Assembly: GCF_013032455.1 (NCBI RefSeq)
Contig: NZ_WQCF01000001.1
Span: 186,001 to 250,000, forward strand
Length of the DNA stretch: 64,000 bases
Reading direction: 5' to 3'
Source of the DNA: Ruegeria atlantica
GTDB taxonomy: Bacteria; Pseudomonadota; Alphaproteobacteria; Rhodobacterales; Rhodobacteraceae
A program made the position numbers and the translations under genes. Position 1 is the stretch's first letter. Each line of letters starts with the position of its first letter. The notes under the pieces were generated by a model, which ran no database searches, was not told the DNA's origin, and saw nothing but the letters and a program-made list of their open reading frames with translations. Shown one piece after another: positions 35,465 through 44,007 of this stretch.

Positions 35465-35695
35465 TCAGACCAGTTCGATTTCGTAGCGTTCGATGACCGT
35501 GTTCGCCAACAGCTTTTCGCACATCTTGGTGACGTCCGCCTCGGTCGCACCCTCGGCCAGCTCCAGATCAATCACCTTGCCCTGGCGCACGCCTTCGACC
35601 TGATCGAAGCCCATGGCACCCAATGCGTGCCGCACGGCCTCACCCTGCGGGTCAAGGACCCCATTCTTCAGCATCACATGCACCCGTGCTTTCAT
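35465..35695 (-). CDS. purS: FGAM synthase PurS subunit
   Basis: 76 residues, [20 protein letters not shown], then the PurS fold ending [10 protein letters not shown]. PurS bridges PurQ and PurL in the three-part FGAM synthase. A ribosome site GGAG lies 8 bases before the ATG. The 303-base gap upstream contains the purC terminator and a strong palindrome. Confidence 0.95.
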   Translation of the reverse strand: MKARVHVMLKNGVLDPQGEAVRHALGAMGFDQVEGVRQGKVIDLELAEGATEADVTKMCEKLLANTVIERYEIELV

Positions 35696-35796
35696 TCCTG
35701 CAACTCCAGCTGAGGGCCTCGGTTACCGGCCCGTTCCGTTGCGCGGGGGATAACGTGGATACGTGCATTGAACAACCCTGTTTGCGAAGAGTTTGT

Positions 35797-35819
35797 GGCA
35801 ATTGCAGCACGCAATTGCC
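35797..35819. promoter_or_regulatory. Perfect palindrome upstream of purS
   Basis: GGCAATTGC-agcac-GCAATTGCC: 9-bp arms with a 5-base centre, about 100 bases before the purS start, in the 303-base gap between purC and purS (35696-35998). Apart from the purC terminator the gap holds nothing else that I can name. It looks like an operator for a dimeric regulator. Confidence 0.5.
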
Positions 35820-35940
35820 GTCGATCAGTTCAGTTACTCGGGCAGCAACCGCTCCAGACATGCCGAGCGACCTAATCTTACCGCCGAACCACAAAATTTA
35901 TGAACACGATGCGGCTTACCTTTCCCCGCCCCAAAAAGAA

Positions 35941-35971
35941 AAAAGCGCTGTCTCAGAGGAACAGCGCTTTT
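35941..35971 (-). terminator. Terminator after purC
   Basis: Near-perfect 11-bp arms AAAAGCGCTGT and ACAGCGCTTTT with a 9-base loop, followed on the minus strand by TTTTTTCTTTTT. It separates purC from purSQ. Confidence 0.85.
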
Positions 35972-35998
35972 GACTAATTTGATGGTGAGCGAAGCTGT

Positions 35999-36754
35999 TT
36001 AATTGATCAGCGTCGGCTTACTGACGTTGCTCTTGGGTAAGACACCCAAGCGCCGCGCGACCTCGGAATACGCGTCGGTCAGGCTACCCAAATCGCGACG
36101 GAACACGTCTTTGTCCAGTTTCTGCCCGGTTTCGATATCCCACAGGCGGCAGCTGTCCGGGCTGATTTCGTCAGCGATGATCAGACGCTGAAAGTCGCCT
36201 TCGTAAACACGACCAATCTCGATCTTGAAGTCGACCAGTCGGATACCAACGGCCAGCATCACACCGCTCATGAAATCATTCACCCGCAGCGCCAGGCTCA
36301 GGATATCGTCCATATCCTGCTGACTGGCCCAACCGAAGGCGGCGATGTGCTCCTCGGTGACCAGCGGATCACCCAACGCATCGTCCTTATAGCAATATTC
36401 GACAATCGGACGCGGCAACTGCGTGCCTTCAGCAATGCCAAGACGCTTTGACATAGAACCGGCGGCATAATTACGAACGATGACCTCCAAAGGCACAATC
36501 TCACAGCTACGCACAAGCTGTTCGCGCATGTTCAAGCGACGGATAAAGTGGGTCGGAACGCCGATTTGGGTCAAGCCGTTCATAAAGAACTCGCTCAGAC
36601 GGTTGTTCAAAACGCCCTTACCGTCGATCACGTCCTTTTTTTCCGCGTTAAACGCAGTGGCGTCATCTTTGAAATACTGCACTATTGTGCCCGGCTCGGG
36701 GCCTTCATACAGAATTTTGGCCTTACCTTCGTAGATTTTCTTGCGACGCGCCAT
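35999..36754 (-). CDS. purC: SAICAR synthetase
   Basis: 251 residues from the ATG at 36754, with GGAAGGGG upstream; the frame is open further but without a better start. [20 protein letters not shown] is the N-terminal signature; [28 protein letters not shown] and [15 protein letters not shown] follow. It joins CAIR and aspartate in purine synthesis. Ends at a strong terminator, so it is transcribed separately from purSQ. Confidence 0.96.
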   Translation of the reverse strand: MARRKKIYEGKAKILYEGPEPGTIVQYFKDDATAFNAEKKDVIDGKGVLNNRLSEFFMNGLTQIGVPTHFIRRLNMREQLVRSCEIVPLEVIVRNYAAGSMSKRLGIAEGTQLPRPIVEYCYKDDALGDPLVTEEHIAAFGWASQQDMDDILSLALRVNDFMSGVMLAVGIRLVDFKIEIGRVYEGDFQRLIIADEISPDSCRLWDIETGQKLDKDVFRRDLGSLTDAYSEVARRLGVLPKSNVSKPTLIN

Positions 36755-36941
36755 CGGGGCCCCTTCCAGTCTGCTGAGAGGGAAAGACTCCCTTCTCGTT
36801 GGCGTCCTCATAGTGCAAGCCCCCCTTTCCCGCAAGTTCACTGACCCGAGAGGCTTTGACGCAGCGCAAATACCTTGCGAACCGGCTGTCGTATAGTCAT
36901 ATCATCGGGAAAGAAGTTGTAATCCAAGGGGTCCCCAACCA

Positions 36942-37262
36942 ATGACCACATTTGATGAGCGTGAAGCCGCGTTTGAAAACAAATTCGCGCATGACGAAAA
37001 GATGCAGTTCATCGCACGGATGCGCCGCAACCGGTTCATGGCCGTCTGGGCCTCGACGCTGAAAGGCGAAACCGTTGAAAAAGCCCGAGCTTACGGTCAG
37101 GAGCTTGTGCATACCGACCTTCAAAATGTCAGCGAAGATGACGTCGTCGAAGCTGTTAAGGGCTATTTGGGCGATCTGGCTGACGAAGCGAAAATTCGTG
37201 AAAAGATGGCCGAGCTTTTGGTTGAAGCCAAAGAACAGGTGATGGCTGAAGCCGAAATTTAA
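36942..37262 (+). CDS. F1-ATPase inhibitory zeta subunit (DUF1476)
   Basis: 106 residues, MTTFDEREAAFENKFAHDEK, four-helix protein. This alphaproteobacterial family binds F1 through its N-terminal segment and blocks ATP hydrolysis, as shown for Paracoccus. It is divergent from purC, away from the atp operon, as usual for this gene. A terminator follows at 37313. Confidence 0.92.
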   Translation: MTTFDEREAAFENKFAHDEKMQFIARMRRNRFMAVWASTLKGETVEKARAYGQELVHTDLQNVSEDDVVEAVKGYLGDLADEAKIREKMAELLVEAKEQVMAEAEI

Positions 37263-37312
37263 GGCATAAGCCGCATATCTCATGATCTTCATGAGAATTA
37301 TGAGTTTGCTTT

Positions 37313-37350
37313 GACGCTCCGGTCGTGAGACACGGGGCGTCTCTGTTTTT
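37313..37350 (+). terminator. Terminator after the zeta subunit gene
   Basis: GACGCTCCG pairs with CGGGGCGTC (one G-U) across an 11-base loop, followed by TCTGTTTTT. It separates this gene from the methyltransferase gene. Confidence 0.75.
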
Positions 37351-37383
37351 ATCGACCCCAAGGGTCAAATTTTGGAACACCCA

Positions 37384-38400
37384 ATGACAAACGCGCTCAG
37401 CAACCTTCTGGAGGCCAAAGACGCCATTCTGGCTGATGGGGCTACGGGAACCAATCTGTTCAACATGGGCCTGCAATCGGGCGACGCGCCGGAACTTTGG
37501 AATGTAGACGCTCCTGACAAAATTCGGGCTCTGTATCAAGGCTCGGTGGATGCGGGCAGCGATCTGTTTCTGACCAACACCTTCGGAGGCACATCGGCAC
37601 GGCTGAAACTGCATGACGCCCAGAACCGCGTGGCCGAGTTGAACCGTATCGGTGCTGAACTGGGTCGGGAAGTTGCAGACAAAGCCGGACGTACAGTTGT
37701 CGTGGCCGGGTCAGTCGGCCCGACAGGCGAGATCATGGAACCAGTCGGCGCGCTGTCACATGCTGCCGCGGTTGAAATGTTTCACGAACAGGCTGACGCG
37801 CTCAAAGCAGGTGGTGCCGACATTCTGTGGCTGGAAACCATCAGCGCCCCAGAAGAATTTCGCGCTGCGGCCGAAGCGTTTGCCCTGGCTGATATGCCCT
37901 GGTGTGGCACCATGAGCTTTGACACCGCCGGACGTACCATGATGGGCGTCACCTCGGCCGATCTGGCGCAACTGGTCGAAACCCTGCCCAACCCGCCGGT
38001 TGCCTTTGGGGCCAACTGCGGCACCGGCGCGTCCGACATTTTGCGCACCGTGCTTGGCTTTGCGGCGCAAGGGACAGAGCGCCCGGTGATTTCAAAAGGG
38101 AATGCCGGCATTCCGAAATACGTGGATGGTCACATTCACTATGACGGAACGCCAGAATTGATGGGCCAATACGCAACCATGGCTCGGGACGCGGGTGCCA
38201 CCATCATCGGCGGTTGCTGTGGTACCATGCCGGCCCACCTTCGGGAAATGCGCAAAGCGCTGGACACTGCACCGCGCGGGTCACGCCCAACGTTGGATCA
38301 GATCACCGACGCATTGGGCCCGTTTTCGTCGACCTCGGATGGCACGGGCGACGATGCCGCGGCGCCTGAGCGGCGTACACGTCGCCGCCGCCGCGCATAA
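37384..38400 (+). CDS. bmt: Homocysteine S-methyltransferase (betaine-type)
   Basis: 338 residues from the ATG at 37384. ADGATGTNLFNMGL and the three zinc cysteines (GANCG near residue 207 and GGCCGT near 280) mark the BHMT/MetH N-terminal family, which methylates homocysteine to methionine from betaine or a similar donor. An Arg-rich tail (RRTRRRRRA) ends the protein. In a DMSP-using organism the methyl donor could be betaine or a sulfonium compound; the sequence does not decide. A short GACCC/GGGTC hairpin lies just before the start. Confidence 0.9.
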   Translation: MTNALSNLLEAKDAILADGATGTNLFNMGLQSGDAPELWNVDAPDKIRALYQGSVDAGSDLFLTNTFGGTSARLKLHDAQNRVAELNRIGAELGREVADKAGRTVVVAGSVGPTGEIMEPVGALSHAAAVEMFHEQADALKAGGADILWLETISAPEEFRAAAEAFALADMPWCGTMSFDTAGRTMMGVTSADLAQLVETLPNPPVAFGANCGTGASDILRTVLGFAAQGTERPVISKGNAGIPKYVDGHIHYDGTPELMGQYATMARDAGATIIGGCCGTMPAHLREMRKALDTAPRGSRPTLDQITDALGPFSSTSDGTGDDAAAPERRTRRRRRA

Positions 38401-38405
38401 ATCGT

Positions 38406-39182
38406 TCAGCGCCCCTCGAAATTCGGGGGGCGTTTTTGCATGAAGGCCACGACACCTTCGGCAAAATCTCGGCTACGCCCACACTCACCCTGCAAATGAG
38501 CCTCTAGCGCCAATTGCTGTGCCAGCGTCTTCTCATAGGTTCCACGTATCGCTTGTTTAATTGCTCCAAACCCGGCGGTTGGACCTTTGGCTAGATATGC
38601 CGCCCGCTCACGCCAGTGGCTGTCAAATTCGTCATCCGGTATGGCCTCCCAAATCAGGCCCCAATTATCAGCCTGTCGGGCAGTAATCTTGTCGGCAAAT
38701 AAGGCCGCCCCCATTGCCTTGGCAAACCCCATCTGGCGCGGCATGAACCATGTGCCACCTGCATCTGGCAACAAGCCGATCCTGGCAAAAGCCTGTAGAA
38801 AGTAAGCGCTTTCAGTCGCGATGACCACATCTGCACATAACGCAAGGCTTGCACCCGCCCCGGCTGCGGCCCCGTTTACCGCTGCGATGGTAGGCACCGG
38901 ACAGTCGTAGATCGTTTCGAGCATCGGTTCATACTCGTCACGCAGCGTGCGTTCCAGATCAACCTTGCCGGTGCTGGAAGCGTCACCCAGATCCTGACCT
39001 GAACAGAAGGCGGTGCCAGCCCCGGTCAAAACAATCGCCCGTGCATGACGTGCCGCGTGTTTCATAGCGTGGGTAACTTCGGCGCGCATCTGCACCGTCA
39101 TCGCGTTCATCTTGTCGGGCCGGTTCAGGGTGACAACCGCCAAATCGTCCGTGATGTCCAACAGGATCGTTTTGTATTCCAT
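38406..39182 (-). CDS. Enoyl-CoA hydratase/isomerase, PaaG-like
   Basis: 258 residues of the crotonase fold: GAGTAFCSGQDLGDAS and AAVNGAAAGAGASLALCADVV build the oxyanion hole; IGLLPDAGGTW has the Asp typical of PaaG, the isomerase of aerobic phenylacetate breakdown. No other paa gene lies nearby, so general acyl-CoA isomerisation is also possible. The 3' end carries the terminator of the convergent methyltransferase gene. Confidence 0.88.
   Translation of the reverse strand: MEYKTILLDITDDLAVVTLNRPDKMNAMTVQMRAEVTHAMKHAARHARAIVLTGAGTAFCSGQDLGDASSTGKVDLERTLRDEYEPMLETIYDCPVPTIAAVNGAAAGAGASLALCADVVIATESAYFLQAFARIGLLPDAGGTWFMPRQMGFAKAMGAALFADKITARQADNWGLIWEAIPDDEFDSHWRERAAYLAKGPTAGFGAIKQAIRGTYEKTLAQQLALEAHLQGECGRSRDFAEGVVAFMQKRPPNFEGR
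38410..38437 (+). terminator. Terminator of the methyltransferase gene inside the convergent CDS
   Basis: CGCCCCTCG pairs with CGGGGGGCG-type arms over a 5-base loop, then TTTTT. It overlaps the last codons of the enoyl-CoA hydratase gene on the other strand. Confidence 0.75.
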
Positions 39183-39254
39183 GAACCCCTCCCCAAGTCG
39201 AAGATTTACGGAACCCTGACGGAAATGGAGAGGAAGGAAAAGCTGAACCCTGGG

Positions 39255-39710
39255 TCAGTCTTCGAGAATTTGACGCAGGCGTTCCTTTTCAGCCTCGCTG
39301 AGCGTATCTTTTTCGCCCTCGGCCTGTACCCGAGATCGCTTCCGCAAAAAGCTCCACCCCATGCCAGCGGCAATCAGCAGCATGATGGGGCCGGACAGCC
39401 ACAGCATGAGGTTTGAGCCGGAGGTGGTTGGTTTCAACAGAACATATTCACCATAGCGGTCCACGATGAAGGCAATTGCCTCTTGGTCCGTGTCCCCCGC
39501 AACCAGACGCTCTCGCAAGAGCAGGCGCAGGTCGCGGGCCAGTTCCGCATTGCTTTCGTCGATGCTTTCATTGCGGCAGACAAGGCAGCGCAGACCAGTG
39601 CTGAGGTCACGGGCGCGCTGTTCCAGCACCGGATCATCCAGAACTTCGTCGGGCTGAACTGCAAACAAAGGCGAAGCGATAAGCGCAAAAATCAGAATTA
39701 GGCGTTTCAT
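39255..39710 (-). CDS. ccmH: Cytochrome c maturation protein CcmH
   Basis: 151 residues: signal peptide (MKRLILIFALIASPLFA), the LRCLVCRNESIDESNA motif with the redox CxxC, a three-helix bundle, one membrane helix (NLMLWLSGPIMLLIAAGMGW) and a C-terminal charged tail. It reduces apocytochrome c for heme ligation with CcmF. Overlaps the ccmF stop by ATGA. Confidence 0.95.
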   Translation of the reverse strand: MKRLILIFALIASPLFAVQPDEVLDDPVLEQRARDLSTGLRCLVCRNESIDESNAELARDLRLLLRERLVAGDTDQEAIAFIVDRYGEYVLLKPTTSGSNLMLWLSGPIMLLIAAGMGWSFLRKRSRVQAEGEKDTLSEAEKERLRQILED

Positions 39711-41671
39711 TCCGCAGGCACTCCTCCCGTCGGCGCCTTACGCGCTCCGGCCGCAACTCGGAACCGGCGGTCCGACAGGCTGAGCAAACCACCCAAAGAC
39801 ATCAGAATACACCCTGCCCAGATCCAGTTGGCAAACGGTTTGATATAGGTACGCATGACCCAACCACCATCTGCCTGCTGATCGCCGATCACGACGTAAA
39901 GGTCGCGCAGGAAACGATAATCGATCGCCGCCTCAGTCGTTGGCATACGTGCCACCGGATAGTTGCGTTTTTCGGGGTGCAGAGTCCCAACCAGCCGTCC
40001 ATCCTGCTCGACCAGCACATCCGCTGTCGTCGAGAAATAGTTCGGCCCGTCCACGTCCCGAACGTCTTTTAACGTGAGGGTAAATTGCCCTACGTCAAAC
40101 GGCTGACCGGGCTGTGCGACGCGAATATCTTCCACTTCCCATGCTGTCAGACCGGCGATGGCGAACATGGTCACACCCAGACCTGTGTGTGCAATAGCCT
40201 TACCCCAATCGGCACCCGGCAGGCGGAATAGGCGTTTGAAATTGCCCTTGCGACCAGTACGGCTCCACAAGTCAATGGCGGCACCGAAGGCGATCCATGC
40301 GCCAAGAAACAGGCCAACCGGCCCAAGCGCACTGCGGCCTGTTTGCATTACCCAAACCAAGAGCGCCAGAGCGACGGCCAGAACAAAGGCGTAGCGCAGT
40401 TTATAAGCTGTTTTGCCAAGCTTCCCGCGCTTCCATGGCAACATTGCGCCCACAGGCAAAGCAATACCCAAGGCAACCATGAAAGGCGTAAACGCGGCGT
40501 TAAAGAACGGCGCTCCGACCGAGAGTTTGCGATCAAACGCCATCTCGGCCACCATTGGCCACATTGTACCAACAAAGACGACGAAACAGCTGACGGCCAA
40601 AAGTATATTGTTCAGCACCAAACCACTTTCGCGGCTGACCATTCCGAATACACCCTTTGCTTCCATCGCCTGAGCGCGAGCCGCAAACAGCGTTAGCGCG
40701 CCGCCCATAAAGAAGATCAAGATGATAAGGATGAAGACGCCACGCTCTGGGTCATTGGCAAAGGCGTGCACCGAAGTCAGCAACCCCGAGCGCACGATAA
40801 ACGTACCAATAAGCGAGAACCCGAACGCAATGATCGCCAGCAGAATAGTCCAGCTTTTCAGCGACTCACGCTTTTCGACCACGATGGCCGAGTGCAGCAA
40901 CGCAGCAGCCAGAAGCCAGGGCATGAACGAGGCATTTTCGACCGGATCCCAGAACCAGAAACCGCCCCAGCCAAGTTCGTAATACGCCCACCACGACCCC
41001 AACGCGATGCCGATGGTCAGGAAGATCCAGGCCGCCAATGTCCACGGGCGCACCCAGCGCCCCCAAGCCGCGTCGACGCGTCCTTCGATCAGGGCGGCCA
41101 CGGCAAAACTGAACGCCATACTCAGACCAACATAACCCAGGTAAAGAAACGGCGGATGGAAGGCCAAGCCGGGGTCTTGCAACAGCGGATTCAGGTCTCG
41201 TCCATCGAACGGCGCTACGATCAGCCGCTCAAACGGGTTGGATGTGAACAGGATGAATGCATAGAACGCCACGGCTATCGATGCCTGAACGGCCAATACC
41301 CGTGCTTTCAGCGTCGGCGGAAGGCCACCGCCAAAGAATGCGGCCATCGCGCCAAACACAGCTACGATCAGCACCCACAGCAACATGGATCCTTCATGGT
41401 TTCCCCAAGTGCCGCTGATCTTGTAGAGCATCGGCTTAGCGGAATGGCTGTTTTCAACAACCACCCGCAATGAGAAATCCGACGTCACAAACGCCCAGAC
41501 AAGCGCGCCGAATGAAAAGGCCACCAGCGAAAATTGGATAATCGCGGCGGGTTCGGCAAAGCTCATCCAACCGGGCCATCGTTTGGCGGCACCTATCAGC
41601 GGCACCACCGACTGTACGATAGCGACCAGGAAAGCGAGGATCAGGGCAAAATGGCCAAGTTCTGTAATCAT
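39707..41671 (-). CDS. ccmF: Heme lyase subunit CcmF
   Basis: 654-residue polytopic membrane protein. The WWD heme-handling domain reads WGGFWFWDPVENASFMPWL (about 232-250), with conserved His in the flanking loops and about 14-15 helices. It transfers heme from holo-CcmE to apocytochrome. It is separated from ccmE by 2.3 kb that holds lysis genes and a yrbL-like gene. Confidence 0.96.
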   Translation of the reverse strand: MITELGHFALILAFLVAIVQSVVPLIGAAKRWPGWMSFAEPAAIIQFSLVAFSFGALVWAFVTSDFSLRVVVENSHSAKPMLYKISGTWGNHEGSMLLWVLIVAVFGAMAAFFGGGLPPTLKARVLAVQASIAVAFYAFILFTSNPFERLIVAPFDGRDLNPLLQDPGLAFHPPFLYLGYVGLSMAFSFAVAALIEGRVDAAWGRWVRPWTLAAWIFLTIGIALGSWWAYYELGWGGFWFWDPVENASFMPWLLAAALLHSAIVVEKRESLKSWTILLAIIAFGFSLIGTFIVRSGLLTSVHAFANDPERGVFILIILIFFMGGALTLFAARAQAMEAKGVFGMVSRESGLVLNNILLAVSCFVVFVGTMWPMVAEMAFDRKLSVGAPFFNAAFTPFMVALGIALPVGAMLPWKRGKLGKTAYKLRYAFVLAVALALLVWVMQTGRSALGPVGLFLGAWIAFGAAIDLWSRTGRKGNFKRLFRLPGADWGKAIAHTGLGVTMFAIAGLTAWEVEDIRVAQPGQPFDVGQFTLTLKDVRDVDGPNYFSTTADVLVEQDGRLVGTLHPEKRNYPVARMPTTEAAIDYRFLRDLYVVIGDQQADGGWVMRTYIKPFANWIWAGCILMSLGGLLSLSDRRFRVAAGARKAPTGGVPAE

Positions 41672-41849
41672 GGCCCCGGGTATAATCCTGTTCCGAGGGC
41701 AGCGCTAATCACTTTCGCCCCTTTGGGGCGAGCATAGTGTCGCGCCTCGAAACCAAGCCTCAGCCAAATGATGGACATCACATTTTGCGAGGCTTTCGCT
41801 CGCACCCGAGCCAATCACCCAGCTTAAGGGGAAAATTTACAGCGCGCGG

Positions 41850-42548
41850 TTAGTCACTTAGTGAAAACACGCCTGTTTCAGGTTGAAAACACAGATTGGT
41901 CTGCCGGGCCAGTTTTTGGCAGGAATGAACCAGTTTGCTTCGGTTATACGACTTTGAAACCCTCCGGAACGAGACCATACGATGATCACCAAACCCATCG
42001 ACCAGAAACAGCTGAGTCCGATCAAGTTCCGTTCCGAAAACAACGTTCCGATATTGCAGGTCTGTCGCCACAATGTGCTGGGTCATACACAATCTGACAA
42101 ATTGGTTTAATGCATCCAACATGCCGGTGACATCGTTATTGTCGACAAAGTCCTTTAGCTGAGGTGCCAGATTTCCCTGATGGTCGCAGACTGCGTTCCA
42201 CAAAGCCCCAATACCTTCTGACGTTTCGACGAAGCCTACAAATCGCGGAAATGGAAACGGTCCCCATTCCCTGTTCCACCTGCAGCTGACCGCTTTCCAG
42301 TATTCAGCTTCTTTGCGAATGACGCGCAAGGAACTTGCCGGATAAATTTTCCTGAGCAAGCGCTTCGCTGACGAAAGCCGCTGCAGACGTTCCTGCCGCC
42401 GGGGGACTTTCAAGACAAATCGCTGATTTCCGTCGCGCAAACCGACGTCTTTGCCCCGAACCAGATATATGTTGCGCTGCTTGCCATTTGCGATTTTCTC
42501 AAATGAACTCAGGTCTATGAAATCGGTAAGTGTCGCCAGCTTTTCCAT
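41850..42548 (-). CDS. YrbL-like kinase-fold protein
   Basis: 232 residues starting MEKLATLTDFIDLSSFEKIA and then GKQRNIYLVRG and RFVLKVPRRQ; HIVATDLQYRNVVFG near residue 165 aligns with the catalytic-loop/N motif of kinase-fold YrbL proteins. Enteric yrbL is PhoP- and Mg-regulated, of unknown function. Here it is inside a ccm operon and its base composition looks lower in GC than its neighbours, suggesting later arrival. Two perfect palindromes precede it, so it probably has its own promoter. Confidence 0.75.
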   Translation of the reverse strand: MEKLATLTDFIDLSSFEKIANGKQRNIYLVRGKDVGLRDGNQRFVLKVPRRQERLQRLSSAKRLLRKIYPASSLRVIRKEAEYWKAVSCRWNREWGPFPFPRFVGFVETSEGIGALWNAVCDHQGNLAPQLKDFVDNNDVTGMLDALNQFVRLCMTQHIVATDLQYRNVVFGTELDRTQLFLVDGFGDHRMVSFRRVSKSYNRSKLVHSCQKLARQTNLCFQPETGVFSLSD

Positions 42549-42565
42549 GCTGGGTTACTTGTGTT

Positions 42566-42601
42566 TTCAATATATTGAAGTGTACCAGGTCACACAGTGA
42601 C
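42566..42601. promoter_or_regulatory. Two palindromes in the yrbL-like promoter
   Basis: TTCAATATATTGAA (42566-42579, perfect 14-bp) and GTCAC-aca-GTGAC (42589-42601) lie 18-53 bases before the start codon, in an AT-rich 161-base gap. They look like operator sites. Confidence 0.5.
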
Positions 42602-42709
42602 GTGTTAAAATGTGAGGGGTTATAGACCTTTAAAGGAACCGTTTTGGCAAAGGGCCCAATGCCTGTATCGACATATGTTTCAGACACTATTGTTCTTAAG
42701 CAAGTCCGC

Positions 42710-43291
42710 TTATTGACCCCGCCGCAAGCGACGCCAATCCTCCAGAGCAGGGTTTTCTTCCGTAACTGAAAGGTGATGAAGCAAATTCGGGTCCGGTCCC
42801 GGGTCGGCAGCCCCGACGACCTTGCTTCGCAGGTCTTTCAAAGCCTGCAAGTTTTCAAGAACCTTTGGCGTGCGTTGCATCGTGGCGGTGATCTCCCGCT
42901 GCAACTCCTGCACCTTGGCTTGATGCCGCGCCCCAAAATAAAACGACACGATCACCCCCAGAAGCCACCACAGCGGCTCGGGCACAAGCGCGATTCCCTG
43001 CATACGCGCAGCGAACCAAATCGGATCAATCATAGCCGCTACAAACAGGCCAAGTGTACCAATCGCCATTGCTGGACGGGGCAGACGGTTTAAACCATCC
43101 ATAAAACGATCAAACGCACCCTTTTGCGGAGCTTTGAATTCCTCGCCGAACTGGAGCATCGCCTGCTGTTGTAAAACTAGAGAGCGCTCCGCCCCGTTTT
43201 CCGAATTTTCCCGAAATATTTCTACGGTTTCCCGCACGGAGTTTCGCCCGCCGCCAAACAGAAACGCAAATACGCTTGAGATTAATCCCAT
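42710..43291 (-). CDS. GTA-type holin (3TM holin family)
   Basis: 193 residues: short N-terminal amphipathic part (MGLISSVFAFLFGGGRNSVR), a charged stretch, then membrane segments (PAMAIGTLGLFVAAMIDPIW and EPLWWLLGVIVSFYFGARHQ) and a coiled, charged C-terminus. It matches the holin family tied to gene transfer agent release in Rhodobacterales. It overlaps the endolysin stop by 10 bases. In Rhodobacter such a holin/endolysin pair sits apart from the main GTA cluster and lyses the producing cells; no GTA structural genes are in this window. Confidence 0.82.
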   Translation of the reverse strand: MGLISSVFAFLFGGGRNSVRETVEIFRENSENGAERSLVLQQQAMLQFGEEFKAPQKGAFDRFMDGLNRLPRPAMAIGTLGLFVAAMIDPIWFAARMQGIALVPEPLWWLLGVIVSFYFGARHQAKVQELQREITATMQRTPKVLENLQALKDLRSKVVGAADPGPDPNLLHHLSVTEENPALEDWRRLRRGQ

Positions 43292-43893
43292 CCAGCAACC
43301 CTCCGTTTAAATTCCGCGTCATTCAGGTGATATCCTGGGGAAACAAATTCTTCGGCACGAAGTATCCAGCCTCCCTTTTTCCCCGCCCGCGTACGCGCGT
43401 ATTTTCGTGACGCGGGCCTATGATCGGCCAACCGGAAATAATAGTTCCGCCGCGCGACACCGTATGCATCGCGCAAGGCAATTGGTTCAGGATCGGCTGC
43501 GCCCTGACAGGCAAGTGCTGTCTTGGGGCCGACAATCCCATCAACGACGACACCAAACCCCATCTCACCCAGCAAACGTTGCAGGATTTTCACTGCCTGG
43601 TTGCCAGCATTCACATGCATGTCAAAGACCGACGCTTGCAGTTCAACCGGCAAAAGGTCCAACCGAGGCCACTCAAAATAATGCCGTACGAACAATTCGA
43701 CGGCCTGAGATTTACTCAACATTCGAACATCAGAACTGTCGATCGCGCCATCACCCGTAAGGTCCAGCCCCAGTTTTCGCATGGTGTGAATGGTTACGCC
43801 GTACTTTGTTGCGCCGCCGGGATCGTCTGGGTCATCTACAAACCCACCCTCACGCGCAACAATGTCAGTTGCAATCTGTCGTACCGTCTGCAT
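43282..43893 (-). CDS. GH108 N-acetylmuramidase (endolysin)
   Basis: 203 residues. AREGGFVDDPDDPGGATKYG at about 14-33 carries the catalytic Glu of the glycosyl hydrolase 108 family, and a C-terminal peptidoglycan-binding part follows (LGEMGFGVVVDGIVGPKTAL). No signal peptide, so it needs the adjacent holin to reach the wall. The start has GGGGG close by. A hairpin upstream (43956-43979) may separate it from ccmE transcription. Confidence 0.9.
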   Translation of the reverse strand: MQTVRQIATDIVAREGGFVDDPDDPGGATKYGVTIHTMRKLGLDLTGDGAIDSSDVRMLSKSQAVELFVRHYFEWPRLDLLPVELQASVFDMHVNAGNQAVKILQRLLGEMGFGVVVDGIVGPKTALACQGAADPEPIALRDAYGVARRNYYFRLADHRPASRKYARTRAGKKGGWILRAEEFVSPGYHLNDAEFKRRVAGWD

Positions 43894-43955
43894 TGCACCC
43901 CCGCTTGTCTTTGGACAAACGCTGGGGCAATTGAGTTAATGTCCGATCATGAGAA

Positions 43956-43979
43956 AGGGCGCTGCCTGCGCAACGCCCT
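43956..43979 (-). terminator. Hairpin between ccmE and the endolysin gene
   Basis: AGGGCG and CGCCCT arms with extra pairing inside, followed on the minus strand by TTTCT. It may reduce read-through from ccmE into the lysis genes. Confidence 0.5.
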
Positions 43980-44007
43980 GTCAATCAACTCGTTCAGAAA
44001 GCTAAGA

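Noticed and set aside
35652..35894. An 80-codon minus-strand frame before and overlapping purS
   Set aside because: It overlaps purS in another frame and spans the palindrome; no ribosome site. It looks like chance coding.
37355..37383. A possible SAM or SAM/SAH riboswitch upstream of the homocysteine methyltransferase
   Set aside because: Only a short GACCC-caa-GGGTC hairpin is visible; the loop and pseudoknot sequences of known SAM-II or SAM/SAH aptamers are missing. A covariance scan would settle it.
41718..41733. A CGCCCC-ttt-GGGGCG hairpin between the yrbL-like gene and ccmF
   Set aside because: Perfect stem but no T-run on either strand, so not listed as a terminator.
42499..42687. 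A 62-codon minus-strand frame overlapping the yrbL-like start
   Set aside because: No ribosome site and no conserved features; it covers the palindromic promoter region of the yrbL-like gene.
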